This document shows, in pieces, positions 38,159 to 49,334 of a DNA stretch of 64,000 bases; position 1 is the first letter of the stretch, and each line of letters opens with the position of its first letter. The stretch is from assembly GCA_023159155.1 (NCBI GenBank), contig JAJNNX010000024.1, positions 62,001-126,000 on the forward strand, in the 5' to 3' direction. The translations under genes were made by a program, and so were the position numbers. This DNA comes from Ustulina deusta (lineage: Eukaryota; Ascomycota; Sordariomycetes; Xylariales; Xylariaceae). The notes under the pieces were generated by a model. That model did not search any database, was not told the DNA's origin, and saw only the letters and a program-made list of their open reading frames with translations.

Positions 38159-38887
38159 TTTGTCCTTATTTCGACTTGGGAAACGTACACCCGAAACCGA
38201 GCTTTCAATCCGCAATACCGAAGTCACTACGGTGATCATCTTGAATTCATTACAGCCCGTCCTCGACGTCCTCAATGCGCTCCCTCCACGGATCAGTGAC
38301 AAGATCAACAAGAGTCAGCCGATATCCTTTGAGGATGCTCTCGGACATTCGATCGAGCTCCCCCGAGAGTTTTGCGTATCTAAGGAGGTATGTTAAGAAA
38401 TGGGGTAGTACCCTATATAATCATGAAGGCTCGCAGATATTACCAAGAGATTTCAACAACACCTCGAAATATTATTTCAGGGTGTAATACCCGGACATGG
38501 CAAAGTTGTTAAGAAAGAGTATGAGCTGGAAGATTCAGCGGGAACAACGATCATTTCATCTGATGCCTGGCATCTTAAAGTAACAGCCGGAGAAAGGATA
38601 GCAATGGCTTTGCTTTTTCAACTTGCCGCTGGAGCAAAAGGCGCCACCACCCAAATTTGTCCAAAATGCAACACCGTAAACAACAAATCCGATTCACAGC
38701 AAGGCATGACTGAATGGTGTGTCACCCCATGCCCTTTCTTCGCGCTACGCTAAACGGAAGATTGTTTTTTTTTTTTAGCTTCAATTGTAAACTCATATTT
38801 GAAATAGTCGATACGAAGTACATCGATGAGGTGCTAGACGACACAATAAACGAGACAGGTCCAGAATCGATACTTGGGACCACCTAG
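38159..38887 (+). CDS. Ubiquitin-like domain plus zinc-ribbon protein, 5' end unresolved
   Basis: Three in-phase exons are visible: about 38159-38387, 38481-38716 and 38779-38887, with GT-AG introns of 93 and 62 bp, the second with a CTAAAC branch-like motif. The 191 or so codons contain ISFEDALGHSIELP and PGHGKVVKKEYELED, the signature of a fungal ubiquitin-like domain found alone or beside NLR-type domains. The C-terminus has two CxxC pairs (CPKC and, across the splice, CFNC) forming a plausible zinc ribbon. No ATG opens exon 1; an ATTCAG acceptor sits just before it and a TAG lies in frame upstream, so a 5' exon is missing or lost. The segment after CVSKE is shorter than I expect for this domain, so decay is possible. 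Confidence 0.6.
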
Positions 38888-40540
38888 CATCTCAGCAACC
38901 AGAAAAGCAACATGGCATGGAACAGGGTGCATTTCGTAGAATCCGCTATTTTAGCGCGACTCAGGGAAGATGCTACGCATATACACGCATCGATTGAATA
39001 ACTAACACCGTCTTTTTAACGATGATAAGGGGTAAGTAAAGACGACCCCCGCTGAGTAAATGCTTATTGAATCTATCACGAATTTTGTTCCTTCTAATTA
39101 CCATAGTTGGTAAGTGGATCTAACCTCGGCAAAGTGAGCGGCTCTAATTATTTTAGAACGCCTCAGTTGGTCTCCAAAGCCAAGAGAAACCCAAAAATGG
39201 CTTTTACAAATACTGTTGCAAATATTTATTCACGCATGAATGCCCCAATTGGGTGTAAGTGAATAACACCCCCTGTGCGGAGTGCAGTGTAAGTCTGGTT
39301 TCCATTCAGATAAGACTTGGCCTTAGCTAAAGGGCAGCAGTCGCACGGCCGAGATTAATACAACCTCAAGGTGGAATCTTCTTTTATACCGTAGCTGGGA
39401 AGACTGTGCAAGCTCTTATTATGTATCGAGTGGGAGGTGGCCGGGACGACCCCAAATCAATCAAATTCCTTTCTCTCAATCGTGTGATCCCAACATCTAT
39501 AGTACAGTACCACTTCATCACCTGGTGTAGCTGATTCGCGACAAGTAATGATGCGCTAACCAATCTCTTTCGAGTAATCACTGCTTTCTATCATATATCC
39601 ATTGCCGATAAGGAGCTTGTTAACGCAGACTGTGTCAGCACAAGAAGCTCCCACGATTTGGAAACATGCGAGTTGACGATTTGGAGCCGAGAGAGGGTGC
39701 ATTGCCAGTTTTCCCACCTGAATCCAAGTTGATACATTGTGGGATCGCATAAGAATCAGTATAGTTGAGTTTCGATAGGGGTAACGATGTGCAACTAACA
39801 ATTAACAAGATGACGGGACAGAAGCCGAGTTACGGAATGAAACTCTTGTCCCTATTTCCCAAAATTGTCGATCATGGCTTTATATCACTAATATAGATCT
39901 ATAACATTTGTTATATGCTGTTAGTGTTTATTATTACACGCGGGATGCTGAATGCAGACAGGGCTAACGCCGCTGTGATTTTTACCAGTGCAGCAAAAGA
40001 ATCAAGCAGATATAGCACGCTTACTTAGTACTACATCCGTTTTACCACCCACCCTGAATACATAGTATATATAACCACTTCTATTCTTAATAATCCCTAA
40101 CCGGAGGATTCACCGTTGGTCCTCAAGGAAACTGGCACATTTTAGATACCATCACGCTCCCAACTATGACCATACATAGAAGCGCTGCAAATAGTCGAGC
40201 CGTCCAACTTGATAATCTTCTACTTTGCGTTATTTTAAGGGTGCAGTGCTGGAGTCCTTTTCTGCTATAGAAATATTCTTATACTCTATGACAGTTCGTA
40301 CTGTCAGCATTATTCCCAGTATTAACTACAATCACTGGGCATAATGCCCTCGGTTTTAACGGAACGAGGGCCCGAGAGGGAGGTTGGAGGAGGCAGATCC
40401 GGTGGGACCGCCGCACCACCACAATAAGGAAGCTCTTAAGGTCGGGTACAATAGTTGTATTCAGTACCTAGTAGGTAGGTCTCATACAAGACTAAAGCTT
40501 GTATGAGGGAAGAGTCTAATACGAAAGAGGTTGGAAAAGA
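38888..40540. other. Intergenic region, no supported gene
   Basis: Normal composition, no domain-bearing frame. A short stretch near 39190-39250 reads with clustered Cys/His in one frame but is bounded by stops and is not called. Confidence 0.5.
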
Positions 40541-40550
40541 GTAGGACATA

Positions 40551-40582
<32 letters not shown>

Positions 40583-40974
40583 ATTAACGTGGGTGCTGTC
40601 CCTAGTTAGGGCTAACCACGCCTCCCAGAGCCATACATCGCAGGGTTATGGAGGGTTCTACATTATTATGTATTACATCTCAGTGCTGCTCACGTGCCTA
40701 TCCACGCTATTGCAGGGTCTGGGTCTATCCAACCCGTCCTTGTTTCTCTCTTATGTTGATTATCTCGGGCATATTTTCATGAAGAAGTCGGTCTTCTCCA
40801 CGAACGTTGCCCATTCCACGCTCTCGTCCCCTAGAAATGTTGAATATGCCGCCCTCGGTGTCCGAGTCGGCATCAGCCTGTGTTTCCGCAATCGTCCGCA
40901 GAAGAAGATATGCTGGGGGCTTTTCCTTTCCCCACAGCTGCAATGGTTGTTTGAGTCAATAAGTAGGACATATA
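40541..40974 (-). mobile_element. 5'-truncated non-LTR retrotransposon (LINE, Tad-like) with 12-bp target duplication
   Basis: A 410-bp insert (40553-40962) is flanked by identical 12-mers GTAGGACATATA at 40541-40552 and 40963-40974. On the minus strand it begins abruptly, encodes the end of an ORF2-type protein with a CxCGxxxxxxH...C motif (CSCGERKSPQHIFFC) and a following FVEKTDFF segment, then about 270 bp of 3' sequence, and ends in an (AAAT)n tail touching the left repeat. Abrupt 5' truncation, a 3' simple-repeat tail and a long target duplication are the hallmarks of target-primed LINE insertion. RIP has barely touched it. Clade is inferred from the motif only. Confidence 0.8.
40553..40580 (-). 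repeat. (AAAT)n tail of the LINE insert
   Basis: Seven ATTT units on the + strand, AAAT on the LINE's own strand, sit between the element's 3' end and the target duplication. Confidence 0.9.
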
Positions 40975-41076
40975 GGTAGACCTTTCTCCTTAGGTAAGCT
41001 ATGTATGCATGCCACACCTGGCCTGACTACCTAGTATTTCTAACGGGCTGTGACATGTTACTTGCCATGGAAACCT

Positions 41077-43744
41077 CTAAACACCAATGTGTATGAAGGG
41101 CGCCCAGTTCAAGAAGTTTCTTTCCTCCCCCGCAGTAGCATCCTTATACTCCGTCAGAGCCTCATGCAAAGACTGTGCGGCCCCGAGACCGACCAGACCC
41201 TCTCCCCCATCTACGGTCAGCCTTTCGTAGAATCTCTTCGCAACCTCTCCCGCCGCACTATCGTCCGCCCCCCATATCGTGCCTATAACGTGCTGGAAGC
41301 CCAGAGACTGAAAAATATTGGTAAGGTGGATTGCCTCGTCTGCTAGCTTCTCATCCACCTGCACCCCGGCCGTTGAGCAAGCAGAGAGATAAGTAACAGC
41401 CCCCGGCTGCGAGTCAATCTTTTCTAGATCTGCTATTGTGAGCATGGCAGTTTGCCCGTCCTTCACCAAGAGAAGCCCGCTTTGAGACGGGTTGGAGCTG
41501 ATCGAGCACCCGTGACAAGCAAAGTGAACGAAAGGGTGGAGGGGGATATTCCTGAGGACGATCTGAGGCTCCGGGTGACTCAGATGGACTAAGCCAGCAC
41601 CCCTCCCAAAGACGCTCTTTATTACTGTTTCCTCGTGCACCGTGACCAGGTCGTGATGCGGCGATGGGTTGTTTTGCATCGTCACTAGTAACATCGTCTT
41701 CTTTCGCCCGGCAGATACGGGAAGTGCACTCTCTCGCCCGTACTGCAAAGCCTTGACCGAAGAGATGTACGTAGAGATCACGCGGCTTAGAGTATTTTCA
41801 GCCGACCCTTTGGCGTGATTTCCTGCTGCGCGGAGTGGGGCCGTCTCTGGCCATATCTTGTAGCTGTTTCTGTGACGGAGGCAGCTGGGAAGACTCAAAT
41901 CCGTCGAGCGCTCGAATTTCGGCTTCCTTAGCCGCGAGCGTTTGGATGAGCCATTTCTGTTGGATCCTTGCCTGATCCCGCCACTGTGCGTCAGTAACAT
42001 TCACCTTGAGAGCCACTTCGACAAGCGCCTTTCTGATGCTCTCATATTCGCTAGCAAGCTTCTCGTCCCTGCGCCGTAATTGTGTCGTATCGGACTTCGA
42101 GCTCATGGAAAATCCGGAAATGATACAACGACCTACCTCCAATGACTGCAAGGCTTCATACGGGGAGCACTTGACCTCCAGAGCAACGGAAGCAGCTAGA
42201 CTTAACAAGCCAGAGATCTGGGTCAGAGTCGCTCGTAAGTCATCAGTTGATAGCATTCCCATATTCAAGCCCGGCAAGAGAGATATACTCTCTTGGAGGA
42301 GCTGATGTGCTTTGAAGACCTCGGAATCCGTCAAGTAATTCCATGCTGCCTGAATGGCGGCTGGGATTCGCAAAAGAATAGGCGCCGAATCGAGGCGAGC
42401 TACCGCGTGAAAGTACTTCGTTGATTCCGCTGCTGGTTCTCGAGCACCGGTCAATATGTACTTGCTCAGGAGCATTTTTCCAACATTCATACAACGTTCC
42501 CCTCGGTCTGAGTCTAGCTCGGGAGTTGCTTCAGCCGCTTCAGCCCCACATTTCAACGCTTCTCCCAGCTTCGCCAGGGCTGCTTGTGTATCCTTCTGGG
42601 ATTTTAGAACCTGGTGTTGCACTTCTAGGATATGCGAGAGATGTGCGAGAATGCTCAGCCTCTCCGGATGGTCCTCCGGCCTGAGTTCAAGGGCTTCCCG
42701 GAGAAGCGTAATACCCTCTTGGCCCCAGTCAAGCGTCCCGGTCAGCATCATCTTGGTTGCGAACCAAGGAGCAATTGAATTTAGTAGATTGGCCTTTCTG
42801 TGAATTTGGAATGCTTCCGAGCTTGGCCCAACTGGTTTCAGGATGAGAGCTGCACGTCGTCCATGCTTGATCGCCTCGTCTAGAGCTTCTTGCGCTACCT
42901 CTGGTTTGGTATTGCGATATCTTTGGTATTTTGTCGTCAGCATTCCACCGCGAGTGACCAACATGCCCGCCCTTTCCAACATATCATCCCGCACTTCGTT
43001 GTCGATTGCAAGCTGTGAGATTTGTAGAGCTGCCTCGAGGTCACTGAACCGCTGTGTGTGTCGAAATGACATAAAGAGAGTGCTGGCAAGATTTGAAAAC
43101 TCGATATCCGCTTGTTTGGGATCTTGGAGATTACTAGAGTCGGTGGATTCGTATCCAAGCCTCAGCGCTTCGTCCAAGAGACGGCTATCACCACTGATCA
43201 AGTATTGTCGACTGAGACTCACGCCAAACTGTGAAAGGAATCGCGCACGCCCAGATGGGCACAACCCCTCCATCTCAGAGTATTTACGATGGTGAGAAAT
43301 TGCCTCGAGTCTGTGTTCAGCGCTAGGGAAGAGTTCAGTTCGGTCTAGCATATACGTGGCTAACTTCGTTTCCAGCGCCCACCGTTGTTGAGTTGTAAGA
43401 GCATCGGTGCCCATTGCCAACACACAGGTCTCGATGGCAGTGTTGATATCACCAAGAAGTCCAGTGCGCCGAAACTTGAAGTAGTGGGCGTTGCTCACAC
43501 TGTCGAAGATCAGACTATTGTTAGAAGTAGTATTCGGGTCCATCTCCTGGAGGGCAGCCTTGCTTACCGTGACTGCCATTTCAAGATCACCATCGGTCAT
43601 CGTTTTCTGATACTTTAACAGCCATAAATTGCCTTCTATTGCCAACGAGTTTGCATGACGGTGAGATTGCGTTTTGATGCGGCCAAGTGCGTCCTCGATC
43701 TCCAGAAGAGACAGGGCCTCTGACAAAGCAAAACCTTCATTCAT
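41077..43744 (-). pseudogene. TPR-CHAT protease-like protein gene with an internal deletion
   Basis: The minus strand encodes about 630 residues of helical TPR-like repeats from an ATG at 43744, ending in LPPSQKQLQDMARDGP, the usual lead-in to a fungal CHAT domain. The next family segment (the start of CHAT, roughly 100 residues) is absent; sequence jumps at about 41838 to the later segment PLRAAGNHAKGS in another frame. From there CHAT is intact to a normal C-terminus (NFLNWAPFIHIG), including catalytic His (HFACHG, near 41516) and Cys (YLSACSTA, near 41385). CHAT is a caspase-like fold; fungal TPR-CHAT proteins are probably regulated peptidases. There are no splice signals at the jump, so this is a deletion plus frameshift. 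As it stands the product would stop about 14 codons past the junction. Confidence 0.85.
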
Positions 43745-44313
43745 TGCTGCGATAAATGATATACCAGAAGGATCTCGTGTGAAAAGTTCTTCAACTGTTG
43801 GAGCGGCCGGTGTGGGTTATTATCACCGCAGACGAAGGTGAGTGGGTGATCTGGCACAGAAATGTTGGAATCTGCACAAGTGCATTGTCAAAATACTTTT
43901 AATATATTGGTCCTGATTGACCAATCATCCCACTATTACCAATACCACCTGATTAAAATACTAGCCACTATGTAGCCTATGAGGTATTCGCCGGTGTAAA
44001 GATAGTAATACCATACACAGCTGTCGGTCGGACGTCCTGGCTAGCGGTGTAAGCACGAGGGTAGTATTGGTACACCACCCCGCCCTAAATGCCCTTGCTC
44101 TGCTAGGTATATGTTAACGAAAGAAAGGATATATACAACATATTTCTACTAGTAATAGCACGTGGTATATGTAACCTAATCATATATAGTTACCTTAGCA
44201 TTTCGATGTGATGTTTTTCTTCTAAGACAGGTAGAATGAGTGCAATTTTGACTAAAACCTGAGTTCGAATTCATATTTCCTTATGTGGGTACAGATAAAA
44301 TGTCGCCAGAAGG
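43745..44313. other. Intergenic region, no supported gene
   Basis: Lies upstream of the CHAT gene and downstream of the cysteine-rich gene, both minus strand. Composition is normal; a TATATGTAACC-type AT-rich patch lies near 44100-44200. No frame is convincing. Confidence 0.5.
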
Positions 44314-44927
44314 TCATGTATCACTGATATCGTACCAATCATCTCCAAGGAGCTGTATCTCGACTTTGTAGGCGCCCCCTCCTTTATCGTCTTCTATCAC
44401 GAACGTCCCAGCTTGTCCACGCCAGGCTTCCTCGTGCTTCTCCCTGATACCAAAAATACTGGCTTTGATCTTCACACCAGTGAAAAAGACAACGCGCTTA
44501 GTTTACTTCCGCTCTCTACGCCATCTCTCGAGCAAGATAAAGATAAGGTCGCCTACCCGTAATTAATCAGGATAGGATATCTGGAACTTACCGTCTCCAC
44601 CAAGCACTCGGTGCTCCAGCCGTACCGTAAAGCCACATAGGTATCGCAGACCTCACTCAGTAAGCAGTCTAGTTGATAATTCGCGTCCATCTCGGGACAA
44701 TTCCAACAATTCCAAATTGCAGGCCTTGAGTAGCCGTTAAGCACCTGACATAGGCCGATTTTACTGGCCCCCAACCACGGTAGCGACAGCCCCGTGGGTT
44801 CGGGAGCGAAAAGCTCGTTGTTGTTGGCGAAGGAGAGATTTTCTGCGCCGGTAGCGTGGAGGTTAGCCTGGGTAGTAGGGCAGGGGTCCAGCGTGTTTAA
44901 ACTAGTTAAGCAGCTAACAACCAACAA
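44314..44927 (-). pseudogene. Cysteine-rich (probably secreted) protein gene, no start codon found
   Basis: Two exons join in phase: 44927-44592 and 44496-44314, with a 95-bp intron whose donor is a perfect GTAAGT. Together they give about 172 codons ending in a TGA. The protein opens with a hydrophobic run (LLVVSCLTSLNTL) before CPTTQ, like the end of a signal peptide. Cysteines then recur (GLCQV, NCWNCPE, DCLL, EVCDTY, STEC), followed in exon 2 by EAWRGQAGTFVIEDD and a QLLGDDWYDIS end. I do not recognise a named domain. The frame is closed 5' by a TAA three codons before the first TTG and has no ATG in the expected place, so either a 5' exon lies upstream or the start is lost. Confidence 0.5.
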
Positions 44928-44955
44928 TGATTATCACAGCCAACAATAATTATCA
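44921..44955. repeat. 16-bp direct repeat (CCAACAATRATTATCA), two copies
   Basis: Copies at 44921-44936 and 44940-44955 differ at one base and are 19 bp apart. They lie just upstream of the minus-strand cysteine-rich gene. Confidence 0.8.
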
Positions 44956-44978
44956 TAACTAACATGTAACGATCCTAC

Positions 44979-44999
44979 TATATATCAACCTGATATATA
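44979..44999. repeat. Inverted repeat TATATATCA-ACC-TGATATATA
   Basis: Perfect 9-bp arms around a 3-base loop, in the upstream region of the cysteine-rich gene. It could be a regulator site or a chance AT-rich palindrome. Confidence 0.6.
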
Positions 45000-45233
45000 A
45001 ATATTCACGTCGGGGGGTTCTTGAAAATGCAGGTAACAATAGACGAGTCAACAATCGGATCGTTATGGGAGACTTGGAGGGGCTCCCACCACTAAGTGAA
45101 GTGCAGTCACACTTAGCAGTCAATTGAATGGGGATTCAATGGTGCAAGATTTACATCTAAGGAACTGAGTAAAGGAGTGACTAGATACAGAGGGATAGTG
45201 ATCTGTTGGATCTAACAGATCTATTAGATCTGT

Positions 45234-45243
45234 GTCACGTGAC
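45234..45243. promoter_or_regulatory. Palindromic E-box GTCACGTGAC
   Basis: A 10-bp palindrome with a CACGTG core, the kind of site bound by bHLH factors, lies about 320 bp upstream of the 2EXR gene and about 310 bp upstream of the cysteine-rich gene on the other strand. Motif-level evidence only. Confidence 0.35.
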
Positions 45244-45564
45244 CTCACACCTTTGGGGGTCATGTTTCCATTTTAGCGGTCTTCGTTTCGTAACACAACA
45301 ACCCTTTTCTTTCTTCCCGCATCCTCGCCCATCAACGCGGCCTAGACCATTGCAAATGAAAAAATTTCCCTTCGTTTGTTGAACCTGCCCGCAACACTAT
45401 CCTCTTCATCTTCCCCCCCTCCTAGTTAAGCGCTCCGCTACCCCTGAATTCCGAGCTACTACTTACAAAGGGGCAGGCAATCTTATACCGTATGAGTCAC
45501 GCATGAAGTGACGAGCCATTGACCGCTACGCCGTTACATTCTGCAGCTCTGGGATCTTATCACT

Positions 45565-46263
45565 ATGGCCACCACCTTTCATCCCTTCCTTCGACTCCCG
45601 TTGGAACTTCGCATTCAGATCTGGTCCTTGGCAGTGAGCCCGCGCCGCCTGGATATTGGTCCTCACCAAATGGAAATGAGCCCCGAAAATATGTCAGATT
45701 TCAGATGGGGCCGCGCCAAGTATACTTCGCGCATTCCACCGCCTGGCGTGATGCACGCCTGTCGGGAGTCTCGCCAGTACGCTCGCTACCGGAAGGCCTT
45801 TTTCTCGCCACCAGACAGGTACCTCTGGGTCAACTTCCAGCGAGACATGATTTGCCTCGCACACTACGACGTGACAGTGCTTGCGCCGCACTATGCTGAT
45901 ATCGAACGACTCAGGTACACAGTGCCCGACCACGACGAAATTTATGTTTCGGAATGGTTCCGTGACTGTAGCCAAGAAATTCTGGGTGTATTCTCAGCTC
46001 TGAAAGAGTTGCATGTGGCTGTGGATGCAGGCCTTTTCGCATGGGGTACATCGCTCAACAGCGCGGGATTCACCCTGTGTTTGCAAGAGAATACTAGGTT
46101 TATAAATCTCCATACAGGCCTTATGTTGAACATGCCTCAAATAGACATGGTACGTCGATGGTTTCGGGAGGAAGGGGGGAAGGTTAAGAATGTGCATGAC
46201 TTGGACTTGGATTACGAGTTGTTTTGGGGATCCGAGTTAGCAGAGTTTGCAGAGATGGATTAG
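45565..46263 (+). CDS. 2EXR domain protein, 232 aa
   Basis: A single-exon frame. The N-terminus FHPFLRLPLELRIQIW (residues 5-20) is the first 2EXR motif, HACRESRQYARYRKAF is the conserved central cysteine-Arg-Glu-Ser box, and WVNFQRDMICLAH matches the following YxNFERDxL segment. The family is large in filamentous ascomycetes and has no known biochemical role; the name comes from two ExR-like motifs. No signal peptide or membrane helix. The ATG directly precedes the conserved N-terminus. It ends only about 75 bp before the truncated chitinase homology begins, so a deletion may have brought the two together. Intact by inspection. Confidence 0.85.
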   Translation: MATTFHPFLRLPLELRIQIWSLAVSPRRLDIGPHQMEMSPENMSDFRWGRAKYTSRIPPPGVMHACRESRQYARYRKAFFSPPDRYLWVNFQRDMICLAHYDVTVLAPHYADIERLRYTVPDHDEIYVSEWFRDCSQEILGVFSALKELHVAVDAGLFAWGTSLNSAGFTLCLQENTRFINLHTGLMLNMPQIDMVRRWFREEGGKVKNVHDLDLDYELFWGSELAEFAEMD

Positions 46264-46334
46264 GAAACACAACTAGGCGTAGCAAATGTCTGCTTTCGAC
46301 GAAATCTCGCTACTACCTCATCTCGAGAGATGCA

Positions 46335-49334
46335 AGCATACGTATAACGTACGGGAAGCTGCCCGACATCACGCCCAAGCCAGGTTCGGATGGATGCTGC
46401 GCTGTGTATACTGTCAAGAGCGACGATGGCTGCGCGGCCATTGCCGCTTCTCACGGTTTAACTCAGGCCGATATCGAGTCCTTCAACAAAATGACATGGG
46501 CTTGGAATGGGTGTTCGGCACTTTTGCCCGCACAGAAGATCTGTCTTAGCACGGGAACACCCCCTTTCCCACCGTCCGTGTCCAATGCTGTCTGTGGGCC
46601 TCAAGTTCCCGGCACTGAGAAGCCATCTTCTGGAAGCAGCGATACCTGGGCGAACCTAAACCCTTGTCCTCTAAAGGTCTGCTGTAACGTCTGGGGCCAG
46701 GTCAGTACCCTGAAGTCATTTATTTCCCCTTCGGCAGGTTTTGGGCCTCATTTCTCCTGCATGCTCCCGAGACACTACTTGGGTTTTACTCTTTACGGTG
46801 ATTACTGACTCCGGCGTGGAAAATGGTGCGGTGCTACGGATGACTTCTGTGTCAAGAGCCTAGCAGATACTGGGGCACCAGGCACAACCAAGCCAGGCAA
46901 AAACTCATGTAAGTCGCCCAAGCGGATATAGTTCTCGTATATAGGACAAGTCTGTTCTCTAACAACCTACTACTATAAGTATCTCCAACTGTGGTAGAGA
47001 TATCATCAAAGGCTCTGCACCCACTAAGACGCTTCGTGTCGGCTACTTCGAGGCTTGGAACTTGAATCGCCCGTGTCTAACCATGGACGTGACTCAGATC
47101 GACATAACTAAATATACACATATCCATTTCGCCTTTGCTAATATCACCTCGAGCTTTGCCATTGACGTCAGCGGCGCCCAGAACCAGTTTAACAGTTTCA
47201 AGGCTTTGACCGGCGTGAAGAAAATAATCACTTTTGGTGGATGGGACTTTAGCACTGCGCCCGGAACGTTCAACATTCTTCGTGAAGCCACGAAAGCCGC
47301 CAATCGAGCAAAGTTTGAGAGCAACATTGTCGCATTTCTCCAACAGCATAGTCTAGACGGTGTAGATCTAGACTGGGAATACCCTGGCGTAAGTCAGCCC
47401 CCATTTTTAACCCCCTGGGTCATGCCAATGCTAATCTGCTTCTTACTAAAGGCGCCCGATATTCCAGATATTCCTGCTGGGGACCCCGACGCTGGCGAAG
47501 ACCTTTACCAGACCTTGAGTGGTCTCAAGTCTACTTTGGGCAGTAGCAAATCTGTTTCGCTCGCTGCTCCGGCCTCTTATTGGCAACTGTCTCCACTCCC
47601 ACGTGAATCTTACCGAGACTAAGGACGCCTTATCCTTGATTACCAAGGCGGGTGTGCCGTCGAACAAGATCGTGGTAGGCGTGTCTAGCTACGGACGATC
47701 TTTTAAAATGGCGCAGGCCGGATGCACAGGGCCCTCGTGCAAGTTTACCGGTTCTCCAAGAGTGTCTAACGCAGCCAAGGGTCGTTGTACTGGGACTAGT
47801 GGCTACCTCTCCAACGCAGAGATCTACGACATCATCACGTTTGGGAAGGTCAACAAGCAGTGGGTCGACGCCGATTCGAATATTCTGGTATACAACGATA
47901 CGGAGTGGGTTGCATACATGAATTCTTCTATCAAGGCAGAGATGGCTAGTCTTTATGCATCGTACAACTTCGCTGGAACAAGTGACTGGGCTGTCGATCT
48001 GGAAGAGTTCGTAGAGTAAGTCTTCTTTCTTTCCTCTGCCATGGCATGGCCTTGAGCGTGCTAATAGGGTGTCTAGTGGTAGCGGCGATGACGAGGGCTA
48101 TGACCCCAATTACGTTGCCTCAATTGACTTGGACTATTTCATGGATTGCGATGCCAAATACGACACCCTCGACCAGCTTCTGGAAAGGAAGAGTAGTATC
48201 CCATCCTACTGCATAGACCAGTACATTGTCGATGTGGAGATCAAAATCATGAGCAGCGCGCTGACAAAGTACGACGATCTCGTCAACGGGGGCTATGATA
48301 AAAAGTTCAAGATTTATGAGCGTTATACCATCGAGCAGGTTCCCGATCAGATCAACGCCTTTATGGGCAACGGACATGCAGGCGATTACTTCAAGTGCCA
48401 GGAAACGCTCTTCCGCACTTGCTGTTCCAGCTGCCGCTATGCCGCTTGTGCTGAAGATTGTGACAAGTCAGCTGATTGCAAGAATGGAGTAGGTACCCAA
48501 GATGTGACTTGTCCTACCGTCTATAAGGATGGACCGATAGGTATCGACTATTTCAACACAGGGGTGCCGAACGTGACATACACTCTGCAAAACTCAGATA
48601 GATTCTATTCAGCCATTAGTAAGGATTACGGTATTGAGAAGGACTGGATCGTGTTTGGCGACATCGATGTCAGAAAAACCAACGGGTGCCAATACTCCGG
48701 CAATGACGTCCAAGAGTGTATAAGAAAACACGACTATTAGTTCTAGAACTATCCCACGCCAGCCAGTAACATCAAAGTCTTTAACCCCAAGGACATAGTT
48801 GGCAAATCGTACGACAAGTTCAAAGACCTTCTCGACCGTCTCCAAACGCTTAATGCAATCGGCGACCTGGATCTTCTGCTCAACATGCAAGACGTGGCCG
48901 ATGCCTCCTCACTGCCGGCCTTAACCATTGCGTCTGCTATAGACAGCATGGACAAGGTTTTAGAGGCAGTCGGTGAGATTGAGAAGATTGAGCGAGAAGA
49001 GTTCATCGTCAACTTCCTCGGCGGCATTCTCTTCTTCATCCCCTTCGTTGGGGAGGCGCTGGAGGCCAGTCTGGTCGCAATCCGTACGGCCTTGTCGATT
49101 GCCGAGGTTGCTGGCGAGGCCGGTCTGTTGACCTATAGCATTGTCGAAGATCCCTCGAATGCCTTCTCGGCTGTGTTCAGCACTCTGGCGGGTGCGGGCT
49201 TGAGCCGTGGGTCGTGGGGCAAGGCAGCGTCAGAGAGGAGAGGACTTAGTGACAGTGATTCCATGAAACTAGGCTCGATTCATGTTGATCTTGAAAAGAT
49301 TGACAACCTCCGGGCCGGGAAATGTACATTATAA
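46335..49334 (+). pseudogene. LysM-CBM18-GH18 chitinase (killer-toxin-subunit-like family), multiply broken
   Basis: Domain order is LysM (about 46375-46545, VYTVKSDDGCAAIAASHGLT), a type-1 chitin-binding piece (CCNVWGQ, then CGATDDFC near 46830), a GH18 catalytic domain with the intact DGVDLDWE motif (near 47356), and a long Cys-containing C-terminal region. Introns at 47389-47451 and 48016-48067 are clean. Lesions: the N-terminus with the signal peptide and earlier repeats is missing; two expected acceptors, before 46816 and near 46979, lack AG; in GH18 about 40 residues are deleted at about 47590 with a frameshift, losing the conserved MTYD region; at 48738-48752 two in-frame TAGs (TAG TTC TAG) interrupt otherwise continuous coding. 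The TAGs fit CAG-to-TAG RIP changes. Intact relatives are secreted and degrade chitin. Confidence 0.85.

Noticed and set aside
39180..39260. Cys/His cluster that could be a zinc finger
   Set aside because: A very short frame bounded by stops, with no splice sites and no neighbouring domain.
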